From JALOAT01 sp041687015 (GTDB lineage Bacteria; Pseudomonadota; Gammaproteobacteria; Thiohalomonadales; Thiohalomonadaceae): a DNA stretch of 64,000 nucleotides. The notes beneath the pieces were generated by a model. That model had not been told where the DNA came from, did no database searches, and was given only the letters and a program-made list of their open reading frames with translations. A program made the position numbers and the translations under genes. The stretch's first letter is position 1. Every line of letters begins with the position of its first letter. Below, in pieces: positions 32,203 through 41,273 of the stretch. The stretch lies in the NCBI GenBank assembly GCA_041687015.1, contig JAWLCT010000013.1, forward strand, positions 1 to 64,000. The letters are read 5' to 3'.

Positions 32203-33936
32203 ATGAAAACCGTTATCGTGGGTGGTGTGGCCGGTGGCATGTCCACGGCGGCGCGACTGCGGCGTCTGGACGAGAAGGCGGAGATCGTGGTGTATGAGCG
32301 GGACCCTTACGTGTCCTTCGCCAACTGCGGCCTGCCGTATCACATCAGCGGCGAAATCGCCGATCGCAACAAGCTCTTCGTGGTCACGCCCAAAGACCTG
32401 GAACGCACCCTGGCCCTGCAGGTGCACGTGCAGCACGAGGTCACCGGCATTGACCGCAGCCGCAAGACGCTGCGTATCTTCGACCATGCCAGTGGTCGCA
32501 CCTTCGAAGACCACTACGACAAACTGGTGCTCGCGCCCGGTGCCAATCCGGTGCGGCCGCCGCTGCCCGGCATCAATCACCCGCGCATTCACTCCCTGCG
32601 CAACATTTCTGACATGGACGCCATCAAGGCGCTGGTGGACCAGGGCGCGTTCAGTGCGGTGGTGGTGGGCGGTGGGTACATCGGCCTGGAAATGACCGAG
32701 GCGCTGCGGCATCGCGGTGTGCGCGTGGATCTGGTCGAGCGCTCCGACCAACTCATGCAGAACCTGGATCCGGAGATGTCCCGGGATCTCGCCTACCACA
32801 TGGAAAGTTTCGGGGTGAACGTTCACCTGGGCAACAGCGTGCGCGAATTCCGCGACAGTAACGGACGCGTGGAAGTGGTGCTGGCGGGTGGGCCTCATGT
32901 GCTGGCGGATTTGGTGGTACTTGCCATCGGCGTGCAACCCGAGAACGCGCTGGCCAAGATGGCCGGGCTCTCCGTCGGCGCACGCGGCGGCATCGTGGTG
33001 GATGAGCACATGCGTACCTCCGACCCGGACATCTACGCGGTGGGCGATGCAGTGGAGGTGCGTGATGCCACCACCGGTGAAATGGCCCTCATCCCGCTGG
33101 CGGGGCTGGCCAACCGACAGGGTCGCATCGCGGCCGATCACATCGCCGGCAGGCCCAGTGCCTTCCACGCCGCCCAGGGTACGTCGGTGATCAAGGTGTT
33201 CGAAATGACCGCCGGCGGCACCGGCGCCTCGGAAAAGGCGCTGCGCCGCGCGCATATGTCATACACGAAAATTTACCTGCACCCGAACGGTCACGCCGGT
33301 TATTACCCGGGCACTCACCCCATGCACCTGAAACTTCTGTTCACGCCGAACGAGGGCCGTCTACTTGGCGCCCAGGTGGTGGGCTTCGATGGCGTGGACA
33401 AGCGTATCGACGTGCTGGCCACGGCCATCCGCGCGGGTATGACGGTCTACGACCTGGAAGACCTGGAGCTCGCTTACGCGCCACCCTATGGTTCGGCCAA
33501 GGACCCGGTGAACATGGCCGGTTTTGTGGCGGCCAATTCCCTGCGCGGCGACGTGGATCTCTGGTATGCAGAGGAATACGGTGATCTTCCCGAGGACGCA
33601 CTGCTGGTGGACCTGCGCAGCCCACGGGAATACGCCGGTTGGCACATCCCCAACGCCATCAACATCCCCGTCGGCGAGCTGCGCCACCACATCGCCGATC
33701 TGGGCGACCGCAAGGACCGGCCGCTCTACCTCTACTGTCTGAGCGGCTTCCGCAGCTATCTGGGTACCCGCGTGTTGCGCCAGCACGGCTTCCAGAACGT
33801 CAACAACCTGAGCGGCGGGCTGAAAACCTTCATCGCCTTTCACCGCAACCCGCTCACCTCCGCCCAGCCGGGCGCACCGTTCGAGCCCCATGCGGAGGAT
33901 CGTCTCGCCGAGAGCGAACGCATTCCCGTCACCTGA
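32203..33936 (+). CDS. CoA-disulfide reductase-like flavoprotein with rhodanese domain
   Basis: 577 aa. The N-terminus has the FAD-binding GGVAGGMSTAARLRRL and the redox cysteine C42 in SFANCGLPY, as in CoA-disulfide reductases and Npsr-type NADH:polysulfide enzymes. A NAD-binding VVVGGGYIGLEM and a dimerisation domain follow. The C-terminal rhodanese domain has its cysteine C512 in YCLSGFRSY. Fused enzymes of this type reduce CoA disulfide, persulfide or polysulfide; the substrate here is unproven. GAGGAGGCGG lies just before the ATG. Fits sulfur metabolism. Confidence 0.9.
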   Translation: MKTVIVGGVAGGMSTAARLRRLDEKAEIVVYERDPYVSFANCGLPYHISGEIADRNKLFVVTPKDLERTLALQVHVQHEVTGIDRSRKTLRIFDHASGRTFEDHYDKLVLAPGANPVRPPLPGINHPRIHSLRNISDMDAIKALVDQGAFSAVVVGGGYIGLEMTEALRHRGVRVDLVERSDQLMQNLDPEMSRDLAYHMESFGVNVHLGNSVREFRDSNGRVEVVLAGGPHVLADLVVLAIGVQPENALAKMAGLSVGARGGIVVDEHMRTSDPDIYAVGDAVEVRDATTGEMALIPLAGLANRQGRIAADHIAGRPSAFHAAQGTSVIKVFEMTAGGTGASEKALRRAHMSYTKIYLHPNGHAGYYPGTHPMHLKLLFTPNEGRLLGAQVVGFDGVDKRIDVLATAIRAGMTVYDLEDLELAYAPPYGSAKDPVNMAGFVAANSLRGDVDLWYAEEYGDLPEDALLVDLRSPREYAGWHIPNAINIPVGELRHHIADLGDRKDRPLYLYCLSGFRSYLGTRVLRQHGFQNVNNLSGGLKTFIAFHRNPLTSAQPGAPFEPHAEDRLAESERIPVT

Positions 33937-34038
33937 ACGGCCGACCGGATTTGGACGCAGCGCGCACGTGCCGTGCGGCGCATGGGATGGACCCACGACT
34001 AGACTTGTTTTCAAACGGTCATTCGATGGAGGGCAACG

Positions 34039-34404
34039 ATGGATATCCAAGAGGTTTCCCGTACGCTCCACCAGGGTCTCGAGAACTGTGATGTGGACAA
34101 GATGCTGTCGCTCTACGACGACAACGCCGAAATGCAGGTCATCGATCACAATCACCCGCCCAGCTCGCCCCGCGTGCTGTCGGGCAAGCAGGCCATTTCG
34201 GACTACTTCAAGGACGTGTTGAGCCGGCCACTGACGCACCACATCAACGACGAAATCATGGCCGACAGCCACCTGGCGTTCACCGACAGCTGCGAATACC
34301 CGGATGGCTCGCGGGTCTTCACGTCGTCCATGGCCACCATGAAGGACGGCAAGATCGTCAAGGAAGTGGACGTCCAGGCCTGGGACGAAGTCTCCCCCTC
34401 TTGA
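34039..34404 (+). CDS. SnoaL/NTF2-like protein
   Basis: 121 aa in one NTF2-like fold: an N-terminal helix pair (LHQGLENCDVDKMLSLYDDN) with the typical pattern of SnoaL-like proteins, then a beta-sheet (SRVFTSSMATMKDGKIVKEV). GGAGGG precedes the ATG by eight bases. It could bind a small ligand or be an isomerase; no catalytic residues are obvious. Confidence 0.8.
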   Translation: MDIQEVSRTLHQGLENCDVDKMLSLYDDNAEMQVIDHNHPPSSPRVLSGKQAISDYFKDVLSRPLTHHINDEIMADSHLAFTDSCEYPDGSRVFTSSMATMKDGKIVKEVDVQAWDEVSPS

Positions 34405-34410
34405 GGGCGG

Positions 34411-34580
34411 CTGAAAGGCATTAACACGGGGAACACGGGGAATCCGGTTCCTCCTGTAGCGGCCTCAGGCGGCGATGCGCGGCTTGAAGGGCAAGTCGCG
34501 GTCTGAGGCCGCGCCGGCGCCCCAAAGAGAAATCAATTTTCCCCGTGTTCCCCGTGTCCCCCGTGTTCAGGCTTTTTTTC
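34411..34580 (+). repeat. Inverted-repeat element upstream of aroC (CACGGGGAA units) with nested REP
   Basis: The left arm (34411-34442: CTGAAAGGCATTAACACGG, with two CACGGGG units) begins seven bases after the SnoaL-like stop; the right arm (34536-34579) has CCCCGTG units, then GTGTTCAGGCTTTTTTT. A degenerate REP-type palindrome lies inside (34455-34515). Confidence 0.9.
34455..34515. repeat. Degenerate REP palindrome nested in the aroC-upstream element
   Basis: TGTAGCGGCCTCAGGCGGCG pairs imperfectly with GTCGCGGTCTGAGGCCGCG. It is a diverged copy of the REP pairs at 53466-53534 and 55108-55177. Confidence 0.75.
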
Positions 34581-34607
34581 CCCCGCGCGCCGGCAGGCAG
34601 AAACCGC

Positions 34608-34613
34608 TACAAT
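34608..34613 (+). promoter_or_regulatory. Possible -10 element at aroC
   Basis: TACAAT ends eight bases before the aroC start codon. If used, transcription would begin at or one or two bases before the ATG, giving a leaderless message. No -35 is visible, so this is tentative. Confidence 0.3.
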
Positions 34614-34621
34614 GCGCGCCC

Positions 34622-35716
34622 ATGTCTGGAAATTCTATCGGCAAGCTTTTCACCGTGACCACCTTCGGCGAGAGCCACGGGCCGGCCCTGGGCGCCATCG
34701 TGGATGGTTGCCCGCCGGGGCTCGAGATCTCCGAGGCTGAGCTGCAGGTCGACCTGGACCGGCGCAAGCCCGGCACGTCGCGCCACACCACCCAGCGGCG
34801 CGAGCCCGACCAGGTGAAAATCCTTTCCGGCGTATTCGACGGCCGTACCACCGGTACACCCATCGGCCTGCTCATCGAGAACACGGACCAGCGTTCCAAG
34901 GACTACTCCTCCATCGCGAATACCTTCCGTCCGGGGCACGCCGACTACACCTACCAGCAGAAATACGGCCTGCGCGATTACCGTGGCGGCGGCCGCTCCT
35001 CGGCCCGAGAAACCGCCATGCGCGTCGCAGCCGGCGCCATTGCCCGCAAGTGGCTGCGCGGACAAGGCATCGAAGTGCGCGGCTATCTCGCTCAGCTCGG
35101 CCCGATATCGCTGGCAGTGAAGGATTGGGATGCCGTCTACCGGAACCCCTTCTTCAGCCCGGACCCGGAGGCGGTACCCGAGCTGGAGGCCTACATGGAC
35201 GCCCTGCGCAAGGAAGGCGATTCCGTGGGCGCGCGGGTCAACGTGGTCGCCACCGGTGTGCCGCCGGGTCTGGGCGAGCCCGTGTTCGACCGCCTCGACG
35301 CCGACCTGGCCCATGCCCTGATGGGCATCAATGCGGTCAAGGGCGTGGAAATCGGCGACGGTTTCGGCGTGGTGGCCCAGAAGGGCACCACCCACCGCGA
35401 CGAGATCACGCCCGAAGGCTTCTTGTCGAACCACGCCGGCGGCGTGCTGGGCGGCATCTCCAGCGGTCAGGACATCGTCTGCTCCATCGCCCTCAAGCCC
35501 ACCTCCAGTCTGCGCATCCCCGGCCGCAGCGTGAATCTGGCGGGTGAGCCGGTCGACGTGGTCACCGAAGGCCGCCATGACCCCTGCGTGGGGATCCGCG
35601 CCACGCCCATCGCCGAGGCCATGGTCGCTATCGTGCTCATGGACCATTTCCTGCGCCACCGCGCCCAGAACGCCGACGTGCATTCGGCGACGCCGAGGAT
35701 CCCTGCGGGGAAGTGA
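34622..35716 (+). CDS. aroC: Chorismate synthase
   Basis: Converts EPSP to chorismate with reduced FMN, the last step of the shikimate pathway. 364 aa beginning MSGNSIGKLFTVTTFGESHG, the family signature 1; signature 2 is around YRGGGRSSARETAMRVAAG and signature 3 is GISSGQDIVCSIALKPTSS. The ATG at 34622 is certain from the conserved N-terminus. The open frame continues upstream to 34475 through the repeat, which is not coding for AroC. Confidence 0.97.
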   Translation: MSGNSIGKLFTVTTFGESHGPALGAIVDGCPPGLEISEAELQVDLDRRKPGTSRHTTQRREPDQVKILSGVFDGRTTGTPIGLLIENTDQRSKDYSSIANTFRPGHADYTYQQKYGLRDYRGGGRSSARETAMRVAAGAIARKWLRGQGIEVRGYLAQLGPISLAVKDWDAVYRNPFFSPDPEAVPELEAYMDALRKEGDSVGARVNVVATGVPPGLGEPVFDRLDADLAHALMGINAVKGVEIGDGFGVVAQKGTTHRDEITPEGFLSNHAGGVLGGISSGQDIVCSIALKPTSSLRIPGRSVNLAGEPVDVVTEGRHDPCVGIRATPIAEAMVAIVLMDHFLRHRAQNADVHSATPRIPAGK

Positions 35717-35787
35717 AGGGCAGGGCGCTGGTCTGGCCTGTCGATCGAGTTCCGAGTGTCTGTTCCCCTGACGTAACGGCTGATGCC

Positions 35788-35828
35788 TGATCCCCTCATC
35801 CAACCCTCGCCGTGGGGGAAGGGGATCA
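35788..35828. repeat. Imperfect palindromic repeat, second copy
   Basis: TGATCCCCTCATCC and GGGGAAGGGGATCA form an inverted repeat between aroC and the MFS gene. It is related to 27335-27372. Confidence 0.55.
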
Positions 35829-35893
35829 GAAGCACTCACAGCAAGAGCATGCATGCCTCCAACGAGGCAGAACGACCAAGACACACCAGACAC

Positions 35894-37042
35894 ATGCCCT
35901 ATTGGCGCCTTTCCAGCTTTTATCTCTTTTATTTCGCCGTGCTCGGCGCGTTACTGCCGTACTGGTCGCTTTACCTCCAGCAGCGCGGCTTCTCGGCCCT
36001 GGAGATCGGCGAACTCATGGCCGTGCTGATGGGCACGCGTATCGTTGCGCCCAATTTGTGGGGTTGGCTGGGCGACCGCCTGGGCCGGCGCATGACCATC
36101 GTGCGCCTCGGCTCCCTGCTGGCAACCCTCACCTTTGCCGGCGTGTTCCTCGCGACGGGCTACTGGGAGCTGGCGGTGGTGATGTTCGCCTTCAGCTTTT
36201 TCTGGAATGCCGTGTTGCCCCAGTTCGAGGCCAACACCCTGGTCCACCTGGGCGATCAACACCACCGTTACAGCCAGATCCGCCTGTGGGGTTCCATCGG
36301 CTTCATCCTGTCCGTGGTGGCGCTTGGGGCGCTTTTCGACGCAACCGGCCCCTCGCCGCTGCCGCTGGTGCTGGTGGTCATGTTTGCGGCCATCTGGGTG
36401 GCCAGCCACATGGTGCCGGACCGCGGCATTGCCCAGGTGCCGGGTGGCGATGCGCCACTTTCAGCGACGCTGAAACGCCCCGATGTGATCGCCCTGCTGG
36501 TGGTCTGCCTGTTGATGCAGGCCAGTCACGGACCGTATTACACCTTCTTCACCATCTACATGGAGGACCACGGCTACACGCGCACCGCCATCGGCCAGTT
36601 GTGGGCCCTGGGTGTGGTGGCTGAAGTGGGACTGTTCATGGTGATGCATCGCCTGCTGCCGCATTTCGGCGCGCGCCAGCTGTTGCTGGCCAGCTTCGCC
36701 CTGGCGGCGCTGCGCTGGGCACTGACCGGCCTGTTCCCCGATGCGCTGTGGATCGTCATCCCCGCCCAGGCCCTGCATGCCGCCTCCTTCGGCGTGTACC
36801 ACGCGGCGGCCATCGCGCTGTTTCACAGGCACTTCGCAGGGCGCCACCATGGCCAAGGCCAGGCGCTCTATTCCAGCGTCACTTTCGGTGTGGGCGGCGC
36901 TTTGGGGGCCTGGTACAGCGGCCTGCTGTGGGACAGCGCGGGCCCCACCGTCGCCTTCCTCACCGCCGCCGCGCTCGCCGCGTCCGGCTTCCTCATCGCC
37001 CGGCAGTGGATAGACAGCACCGAACGCCTTCCGCACGGGTAG
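35894..37042 (+). CDS. MFS transporter, HcaT-like family
   Basis: 382 aa, about twelve membrane helices, from the ATG at 35894 (MPYWRLSSFYLFYFAVLGAL). The upstream frame reads through the palindrome and is not typical. The loop after helix 2 has GDRLGRRMTIVRLGS, an MFS motif. It resembles the 3-phenylpropionate/nucleoside-proton symporter branch (N-terminal YWSLYLQQRGFSALEIGELM). The substrate cannot be predicted from the neighbours. Confidence 0.8.
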   Translation: MPYWRLSSFYLFYFAVLGALLPYWSLYLQQRGFSALEIGELMAVLMGTRIVAPNLWGWLGDRLGRRMTIVRLGSLLATLTFAGVFLATGYWELAVVMFAFSFFWNAVLPQFEANTLVHLGDQHHRYSQIRLWGSIGFILSVVALGALFDATGPSPLPLVLVVMFAAIWVASHMVPDRGIAQVPGGDAPLSATLKRPDVIALLVVCLLMQASHGPYYTFFTIYMEDHGYTRTAIGQLWALGVVAEVGLFMVMHRLLPHFGARQLLLASFALAALRWALTGLFPDALWIVIPAQALHAASFGVYHAAAIALFHRHFAGRHHGQGQALYSSVTFGVGGALGAWYSGLLWDSAGPTVAFLTAAALAASGFLIARQWIDSTERLPHG

Positions 37043-37069
37043 CGCGCAAGCTACGCGCCCGCATTGCAT

Positions 37070-38773
37070 TCACCCCACCTTCAACACCGCCATCCCGTGC
37101 CCGTCCAAGGGCACCCGTACACAGGCACGGCCTGATGCCTCATGCACGGTGCAGCTTCGCGACGGATCGAGCAAATCGTGCATCACTGACGCCGGGGCGC
37201 TCAGGTTCCGGTCCACGACGATCCAGTCCTTGCGCGGCTGGCTGTCCAGATTCAGCGCCACCAGCACCTCTTCCGTATCGAGGATGCGCGAATACGCCAA
37301 CGTGCATTGCCCATCGATGGGATGACCGAAGTCCACCTTGTTCCCGGAGATTTCACGGAAATACTGCCGTCCGAAACGCAATGCAGGCTGCTCGGCGCGC
37401 ACCCGCGCAATCGCTGCGATTTGTCGGTACAGCGGATGATCCGTGTTGAAGAAGTGATGCCCGGTACTGTCGAAGGCCCCCCATTCGCCGCCGAACATGC
37501 ATTCCCGGACGTAGCGGTCGTCGAGGCCGCCGCCGTCAAACCCCTGTTCGGTACCGTAATAGATACACGGCACGCCCTGGCTGGTTAGCAAGTACCCGAT
37601 CGCCAGCACCACTTGTTTGGAAAAAGGATTGTTGTGCATGAAACGGCGATGCGGCCGGGCCATCTGGTCGTGGTTGTCCACAAAGGTCACGAAATGGCGG
37701 GCGGCTTCTCCGTGATCTGCGTAGTTTTGATGAAAGCTGTCGTAACGTGCGCGCAGCACCCAGGGATTCGTGAATCCCTTGATGACGTCCTCCAGGGTGA
37801 AATACAGCGGGAAGTCCAGGGCCGCATCCAGGGAGGGAAAGCGCTCGTGGGTCCAGTCCAGGCGCGCGTTGCGGCCCAGGTAACGTTGAATGGTGCCGTC
37901 GTCGGCAACGATTTCGCCGAACAGGAAGAAATTGTGTTTACCGATGCGCTGCGCGTACTCACGGATGGCGTTGCAGAAAATCGCCGTGGACGATTCCTCC
38001 ATGTGCTTCACCGTGTCCACGCGGAAGCCGTCCAGATCCGCCTCGGCAATCCAGTACTTGTAGACCTTGATGAGCGTGTCCAGCACCCCTGGGTCGCCAA
38101 GATTCAATTCTTTCAGACTCAGGAAATCGCCGTTGCGGGCTTCGTTTTCGTTATACCAGTTGCAGATGGGACCTTTGCGCTTGAAGGCTTCCGGCTTCTG
38201 GATTTCCTTTGGCCAGACCCCGTCGACCGGTTGCAGACCCGGACTCGGATCATCCTCTATCCAATGGTCGAATTCGTAGGTCTGCCCCGTATAGCATCCC
38301 ACCGGTCCCTTGTAGGCAAACACATCGCCCGCGTGGTTGAGCACCACGTCGAGGATCACGTACATGCCCCGCCCATGAGCCTCGCGCGTCAGGGCCTTCA
38401 AGTCGTCAAGGGTGCCGAAGCGCGGATCCACTTCCAAAAAATCCTGCACACCGTAGCCGTGATAGGAATCGTCCCGCTGACGGTTGCGCAAAATGGGGCT
38501 GAGCCAGATGGCCGTGCAGCCCAGGCCCTTGATGTAATCGAGTCGGCGCAGCACACCTTTCAGGTTGCCCCCCTGGAAGCGCACCCCGGCGGACATGTCG
38601 CGGCCCGTGCCGGCATCCGCCGGCGTGAAGGCCGGGATGCCGTCGGTGTTGTTGTCGAAACGATCCACCAGCAGGAAATAAATGAATTGATCACGCCAAT
38701 CCACGGGTGACGCATGGGGCATGCCCACCGGACGGAAATCCAATGCAGCAACGCTTTCAAGACGCGGGCTCAT
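37070..38773 (-). CDS. Glycoside hydrolase family 13 (alpha-amylase type) enzyme
   Basis: 567 aa from the ATG at 38773, preceded by AAGGAGTG. The (beta/alpha)8 barrel has the four family regions: DVVLNH (142-147), DGFRVDTVKH with the nucleophile D253, GEIVADD with the acid/base E287, and VDNHD with D369. There is no signal peptide, so it is cytoplasmic. Which alpha-glucan it acts on (maltodextrin, or trehalose-type transfer) cannot be told; no glycogen genes are adjacent. Confidence 0.9.
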   Translation of the reverse strand: MSPRLESVAALDFRPVGMPHASPVDWRDQFIYFLLVDRFDNNTDGIPAFTPADAGTGRDMSAGVRFQGGNLKGVLRRLDYIKGLGCTAIWLSPILRNRQRDDSYHGYGVQDFLEVDPRFGTLDDLKALTREAHGRGMYVILDVVLNHAGDVFAYKGPVGCYTGQTYEFDHWIEDDPSPGLQPVDGVWPKEIQKPEAFKRKGPICNWYNENEARNGDFLSLKELNLGDPGVLDTLIKVYKYWIAEADLDGFRVDTVKHMEESSTAIFCNAIREYAQRIGKHNFFLFGEIVADDGTIQRYLGRNARLDWTHERFPSLDAALDFPLYFTLEDVIKGFTNPWVLRARYDSFHQNYADHGEAARHFVTFVDNHDQMARPHRRFMHNNPFSKQVVLAIGYLLTSQGVPCIYYGTEQGFDGGGLDDRYVRECMFGGEWGAFDSTGHHFFNTDHPLYRQIAAIARVRAEQPALRFGRQYFREISGNKVDFGHPIDGQCTLAYSRILDTEEVLVALNLDSQPRKDWIVVDRNLSAPASVMHDLLDPSRSCTVHEASGRACVRVPLDGHGMAVLKVG

Positions 38774-38906
38774 TGCACACTCCTTGTTGCGTCTGACGAC
38801 TACAAGGGTGGTCCATCCAACACGCATTGCAATGGAACAGGGGGGAAGCCGAAGGGGCTTGTGCGCCCGCGAGCGTCATCTGAGGTGATTTGATCCCCCG
38901 ACGCGA

Positions 38907-40259
38907 CTACTCGTCCTCAAACGCACGCCACACGGGCTTGGCGTGTGCTTCACTCCAGCACCACGCCCCGCGGTCGCCGGGGATCGCGATACCGCCGACC
39001 CAACGCGCCGTGGGCTGAAGATCGAGGCGGTTGATGGTTCGAGCCAGCACCTGTTCCCCCGCCTGGGTGAGGGCCACCCGATGTTCGGGCCACGGGGCGT
39101 CATCGTGATTCGGGGTGATGGATAACAGGGGGACCTTTTGGTTCACCAGACCCCGGGCCATCCACCGGAACATGGTATCGCCCAGGTAAGGCAGCGGCTC
39201 GCGCAGGCGCATCAGTTCGGCGTAAATGCGGCCCAGGGGCAGTGGCCCAAGGTCGCGCACGATCTCCAGTATCAACTGTTCCGTCAGACTGAGGCCGGTG
39301 TGCAGGTCCGGCAGCTCGCGCAGGTGGCGAAGCAGCGCGGGGGCCATGAGGGGTAGAGCCGGCGTGCCGGTGCAGGCAATGGCATGGAGAGCGGTCGGCG
39401 TATCGGCCCGGAATGCGTCCCAGACCTGCGTGCCAAGCTCAAATTGTGCGTCGCCAATGGCGGTACGATATTCCCACAACCACGCCAGGACATCCGGTGC
39501 GAGCTGGCCCAAACCGATGAAGCGCTGCACGCCCGGGATGCGATTCTCCGCGATGAGTTCCACACGACCGCGGGGCCGGAGGTCGCCCAGCCGTTTCAGC
39601 ACGAATGCAAGGATCAGCTGATCGTAGCTGTCGTGCTCGAACCAGAGCACGATGCGGTCATGGTCGCGGGCGGATTCAAGCGCGGTATATTCCCGCTCCA
39701 GGCGACTCAGGGCAGCGTCCCGGTTTACGTCGAAGGCGCTGGCGATGAACTGAGCGCGACGGCGAAGGTGCTGTGGGAGGGGCAGCGCGGGCACCGGTCC
39801 CATGCAGAACGGATCAGCAAATTCCAGAAACGCCCCGCTGAAGCCGGCCGCCTGCAACGTGTCACGGATGTCGGAACCACAGCGTATGTGCACGGTGGTT
39901 CGATCGCGATCACCGCGAGCCGCGGCGTTGTGTGCGGCGGCGTCCAATGCCTCGATGTGGCGCATAAGCTGGGCCCAGTCCGTGAAACCGGCTTCGCGCG
40001 CGACCACCGCCTCGGCATCTTGCAGCGTAAGCTGCCGGTGGGGCGTGCTGTTCGAGAATCCGAAACGCGCCAGCGCTTCGGGGTCGCCGGCCTGGGCTGC
40101 GCACAGCAGAGCCTGCGCTTGTGCATGCTGGTGTGCGGCATACAGCCGCCCGTGGTGCCAGGGGGAGGTGTCGCTTGCGTCAGGCACGGGTGATGCTCGG
40201 TAGTGGTCCGTTGCAGTATGTTGCTTTCGCGTCTTGTCGCGGAACGTAGCACGAAGCAC
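38907..40259 (-). CDS. DUF1835-family protein
   Basis: 450 aa. The DUF1835 part starts near residue 120 with TVHIRCGSDIRDTLQAAGF and includes FLEFADPFCMGPVP and IVLWFEHDSYDQLILAFVLK. The N-terminal about 115 residues are Ala-rich and helical. The chosen start is a GTG at 40259 with no Shine-Dalgarno, so the N-terminus is uncertain. DUF1835 has no known function. It is transcribed towards the GH13 gene. Confidence 0.75.
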   Translation of the reverse strand: MLRATFRDKTRKQHTATDHYRASPVPDASDTSPWHHGRLYAAHQHAQAQALLCAAQAGDPEALARFGFSNSTPHRQLTLQDAEAVVAREAGFTDWAQLMRHIEALDAAAHNAAARGDRDRTTVHIRCGSDIRDTLQAAGFSGAFLEFADPFCMGPVPALPLPQHLRRRAQFIASAFDVNRDAALSRLEREYTALESARDHDRIVLWFEHDSYDQLILAFVLKRLGDLRPRGRVELIAENRIPGVQRFIGLGQLAPDVLAWLWEYRTAIGDAQFELGTQVWDAFRADTPTALHAIACTGTPALPLMAPALLRHLRELPDLHTGLSLTEQLILEIVRDLGPLPLGRIYAELMRLREPLPYLGDTMFRWMARGLVNQKVPLLSITPNHDDAPWPEHRVALTQAGEQVLARTINRLDLQPTARWVGGIAIPGDRGAWCWSEAHAKPVWRAFEDE

Positions 40260-40328
40260 GCGCCCGGTAAGTGCCTACGGTATACACCGCATGGGACACC
40301 GTAGATTGGGACGGACAGAGGGCGGTGG

Positions 40329-40733
40329 ATGGACTGGAAAAAATCGTTGGCAATCTGGCTGGTCATCATGCTGCTGGAGATCACCCATGGCATCTTACGC
40401 CGGTTGTTCGTGAATCCTGTCATCGGGGAACACGCCGCGCATCAGGCGGGTGTCGTGGTCGGTTCCCTGCTGGTGTTCATCGTCACCGTATCGACCATTC
40501 GTTGGCTCGATGTCCCGTCGTTCGCGGATCAACTCAAGGTGGGCGCCCTGTGGGTCGTCGCCACGGTGGTGTTCGAATGGGCTTTGGGTGTGGGGCTCGG
40601 CACGTCGTGGGAGCGGCTGCTTTCCGACTACGACGTGGCGCAGGGTGGGCTGATGGGTCTGGGCCTGCTGTTCATGCTGTTCGCGCCAGCACTGGCCGCG
40701 AAGGCACGTGGTGCCCGGGAGGCGACAGGGTGA
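40329..40733 (+). CDS. Small integral membrane protein, unknown
   Basis: 134 aa with four predicted transmembrane helices: LAIWLVIMLLEITHGILRRL, VVVGSLLVFIVTVSTIRWL, VGALWVVATVVFEWALGVG and LMGLGLLFMLFAPALAA. The ATG lies after AGGGCGGTGG. I recognise no family. It is a monocistronic gene by its spacing. Confidence 0.7.
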   Translation: MDWKKSLAIWLVIMLLEITHGILRRLFVNPVIGEHAAHQAGVVVGSLLVFIVTVSTIRWLDVPSFADQLKVGALWVVATVVFEWALGVGLGTSWERLLSDYDVAQGGLMGLGLLFMLFAPALAAKARGAREATG

Positions 40734-40933
40734 TGGGCACCCTTCTTCCAGCCAAATCTGCCACAGACTGACACCGAACAAGGCTGCCGTGGGAACCCGT
40801 GTCAGTCGAAACCGCGGACGCGTTTCACATGTGCGAGGTGTAGCAAATTCCCTATACCCATCGGTCTTCGGGTGAACCATTATTAATGCGGCCTAATATT
40901 GTGAATTGCCAATGCAATGCGGAGGGAACCAGG

Positions 40934-41185
40934 ATGAATAGGAACGTCTTGTCCGGCACCGACGAAGGCTTGAACAGCTACGAATGGCTGCAGATCGAAA
41001 GCATGCGGCTGATGGAAGAGTACGCCGAACCCGAACACGGGATATGCGGCAACGAGTGGCGCATCATTGAAGAATTGCGCGATGCCGAGGAAACGGGTCA
41101 CAGCGCAGAAGTCCTCCAGGCCCTGCGCGACTGTGCCTGTTCTCATATGGCCGAGATGGCCCGTTCCATGGTCTTGAACAGCTGA
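40934..41185 (+). CDS. Small acidic hypothetical protein
   Basis: 83 aa from the ATG at 40934, preceded by GGAGGG seven bases upstream. Mostly helical and acidic (WLQIESMRLMEEYAEPEHG), with cysteines in the C-terminal half (DCACSHMAEM). No known family recognised. A strong terminator follows 21 bases after the stop, which supports a real short transcription unit. Confidence 0.75.
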   Translation: MNRNVLSGTDEGLNSYEWLQIESMRLMEEYAEPEHGICGNEWRIIEELRDAEETGHSAEVLQALRDCACSHMAEMARSMVLNS

Positions 41186-41206
41186 CCTGAAGATTGCGCG
41201 CAGGAG

Positions 41207-41242
41207 GGGGCGGGGATCGTGAGCGATCCTCGCCCCTTTTTT
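41207..41242 (+). terminator. Intrinsic terminator
   Basis: A perfect-type hairpin: a 13-bp stem GGGGCGGGGATCG / CGATCCTCGCCCC (one G-T pair), loop TGAG, followed by six T. It ends the transcript of the 83-aa gene and lies just downstream of the convergent peptidase gene. Confidence 0.93.
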
Positions 41243-41273
41243 GTTTCAGCGGTTACGTTTGGCTGCGTGGCGC

